A stretch of DNA of 6,502 nucleotides from positions 1-6,502 of the forward strand of contig DMFG01000089.1 in NCBI GenBank assembly GCA_003450655.1, given 5' to 3'. Made by a program: the position numbers and the translations under genes. The stretch comes from Coxiellaceae bacterium. GTDB lineage: Bacteria > Pseudomonadota > Gammaproteobacteria > Coxiellales > Coxiellaceae. A model generated the notes under the pieces. It had not been told where the DNA came from and did no database searches. It saw nothing but the letters and a program-made list of their open reading frames with translations. This document shows, piece by piece, positions 5,972-6,502 of the stretch. Numbering within the stretch: the stretch's first letter is position 1; the number at the start of each line of letters is the position of its first letter.

Positions 5972-6397
5972 ATGAAAAAAATCACACTCATCACAACACT
6001 ACTTGCAGCAACCTTTTATATCTCACCAGGGCTAGCCGATATCATTTATCATAAAGAACTTCATGAGAGCTTCAACACAGGCATGCCAGCGACAGGCAGT
6101 GATGCTTGCGCAATTGTTGACAGTGAAGCTAAATGCTCCCACCAGCACTGTCGTCACCATTTTAAAATGTGCATACCCATTCTTAATACATCAAGCAACC
6201 AATCACTGACTGTTGACGATGGCAAAACGTTTACGGTTCCCCCTCAATCTTGGATGGCCTTCTACTCTGACGATTACTATATTCTTCCTATCAAGATTTC
6301 TAATAGTGATGGCGACAATATCTTTAACCCAAACAGTCAAGGCTATATGACCCTCAGTCTTAAGTGCACATCAGACCACTGCAGCGACTGGGGTTGA
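5972..6397 (+). CDS. Small secreted six-cysteine protein, paralogue of 3611-4021
   Basis: This encodes 141 residues starting at an ATG seven bases after AAGGAA. A Sec signal peptide (Lys-Lys, hydrophobic core, cleavage after GLA at residue 22) is followed by a mature chain beginning with Asp, the same start as in the paralogue at 3611-4021. Shared blocks are C-x-PI (67-70), SSNQ (74-77), V-x-DG (81-84), the WMAFYSDD region (94-101) and the SNSDG segment (110-114). Four cysteines (46, 67, 132, 137) match the paralogue. Two more, Cys55 and Cys60, lie in an insertion of about six residues rich in His. The tail is Leu-Lys-Cys-x4-Cys-x2-Trp-Gly. No known family is recognised. The protein probably acts in the periplasm or outside the cell with three disulfides. 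The local His/Cys cluster at 55-63 could bind metal, though an extra disulfide is the simpler reading. Its gene is divergent from the exporter gene, which suggests a joint role. Confidence 0.87.
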   Translation: MKKITLITTLLAATFYISPGLADIIYHKELHESFNTGMPATGSDACAIVDSEAKCSHQHCRHHFKMCIPILNTSSNQSLTVDDGKTFTVPPQSWMAFYSDDYYILPIKISNSDGDNIFNPNSQGYMTLSLKCTSDHCSDWG

Positions 6398-6428
6398 TTA
6401 GCAGGGGCGGATTAATCCTGACAGTCAG

Positions 6429-6502
6429 TTAAATCACCTGGGCAATCACATCAGACAAGGTTGATGCGGCAATCACTTCGACACCGGCTGGCAAAGTCTT
6501 TG
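6429..6502 (-). CDS. C-terminal end of an unidentified protein (5' part outside window)
   Basis: On the minus strand a frame is open from the right edge to a TAA at 6431-6429, giving 23 residues that end in VIAASTLSDVIAQVI. The hydrophobic, regular composition looks like a genuine protein end. The pattern of a Leu-Pro-x-Gly-Val start followed by a Thr-Leu-x-x-Val-Ile end recalls the last residues of some Lon-type protease domains, but this is too short to assign. Its stop codon lies 31 bp from that of the convergent secreted-protein gene. Confidence 0.5.
   Translation of the reverse strand, partial: KTLPAGVEVIAASTLSDVIAQVI

Noticed and set aside
5938..6052. Plus-strand short frame beginning before the 5972 gene
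   Set aside because: It is out of frame with, and mostly inside, the signal-peptide gene and has no ribosome binding site of its own.
6402..6428. Adjacent small palindromes (GGATTAATCC and CTGAC-A-GTCAG) as a terminator between convergent genes
   Set aside because: The stems are short and no T run follows on either strand, so a terminator call is not supported.
1..6502. Search for tRNA/rRNA genes, CRISPR arrays, insertion sequences and attachment-site repeats
   Set aside because: No cloverleaf-like sequence, regularly spaced repeats, transposase gene or long terminal inverted repeats were seen by eye.

Overview
The window looks like an accessory locus from a moderately AT-rich Gram-negative bacterium, most likely a gammaproteobacterium. 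That placement is an inference: three small genes encode classical Sec signal peptides followed by cysteine-containing periplasmic-type proteins, several genes have AAGGA-type ribosome binding sites, and intergenic DNA is fairly long. No taxonomic marker gene is present, so no genus is named.

Layout from left to right. Positions 1-1739 (minus) hold an asparagine-synthetase-like protein, cut by the left edge, with an intact SGGLDSS ATP-pyrophosphatase loop but no N-terminal nucleophilic Cys. Such proteins act as amide-forming or macrolactam-forming ligases in lasso peptide and related pathways. A 73-bp divergent region with a perfect 19-bp palindrome separates it from 1813-2238 (plus), a secreted eight-cysteine protein. 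A strong intergenic hairpin follows, then 2298-3227 (plus), a protein whose C-terminal half looks like an Fe(II)/2-oxoglutarate oxygenase. A clear intrinsic terminator at 3326-3358 ends this unit. A 383-bp gap carries a consensus -10 box flanked by an inverted repeat and leads to 3611-4021 (plus), a second small secreted protein. It converges, with a 10-bp gap, on 4032-5726 (minus), an ABC exporter with fused membrane and ATPase domains. A 245-bp divergent region with promoter-like and operator-like sequence precedes 5972-6397 (plus), a clear paralogue of the 3611-4021 protein. The last 74 bases hold the C-terminal end of an unrelated-looking gene on the minus strand.

How the parts may fit. 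An asparagine-synthetase-like ligase, a 2OG-Fe(II) oxygenase and a half-size ABC exporter together are the tool set of a ribosomal-peptide (RiPP) pathway, closest to lasso peptide loci. No classical lasso precursor, RRE protein or transglutaminase-like leader peptidase is visible here; they could lie beyond the left edge, downstream of the ligase. What the window offers instead is a set of three secreted proteins that all end in Cys-x(4 or 6)-Cys-x2-Trp at or near the C-terminus. They may be unusual substrates, partners or immunity proteins of the pathway. This is the most interesting hypothesis in the window, and it is not proven by the sequence.
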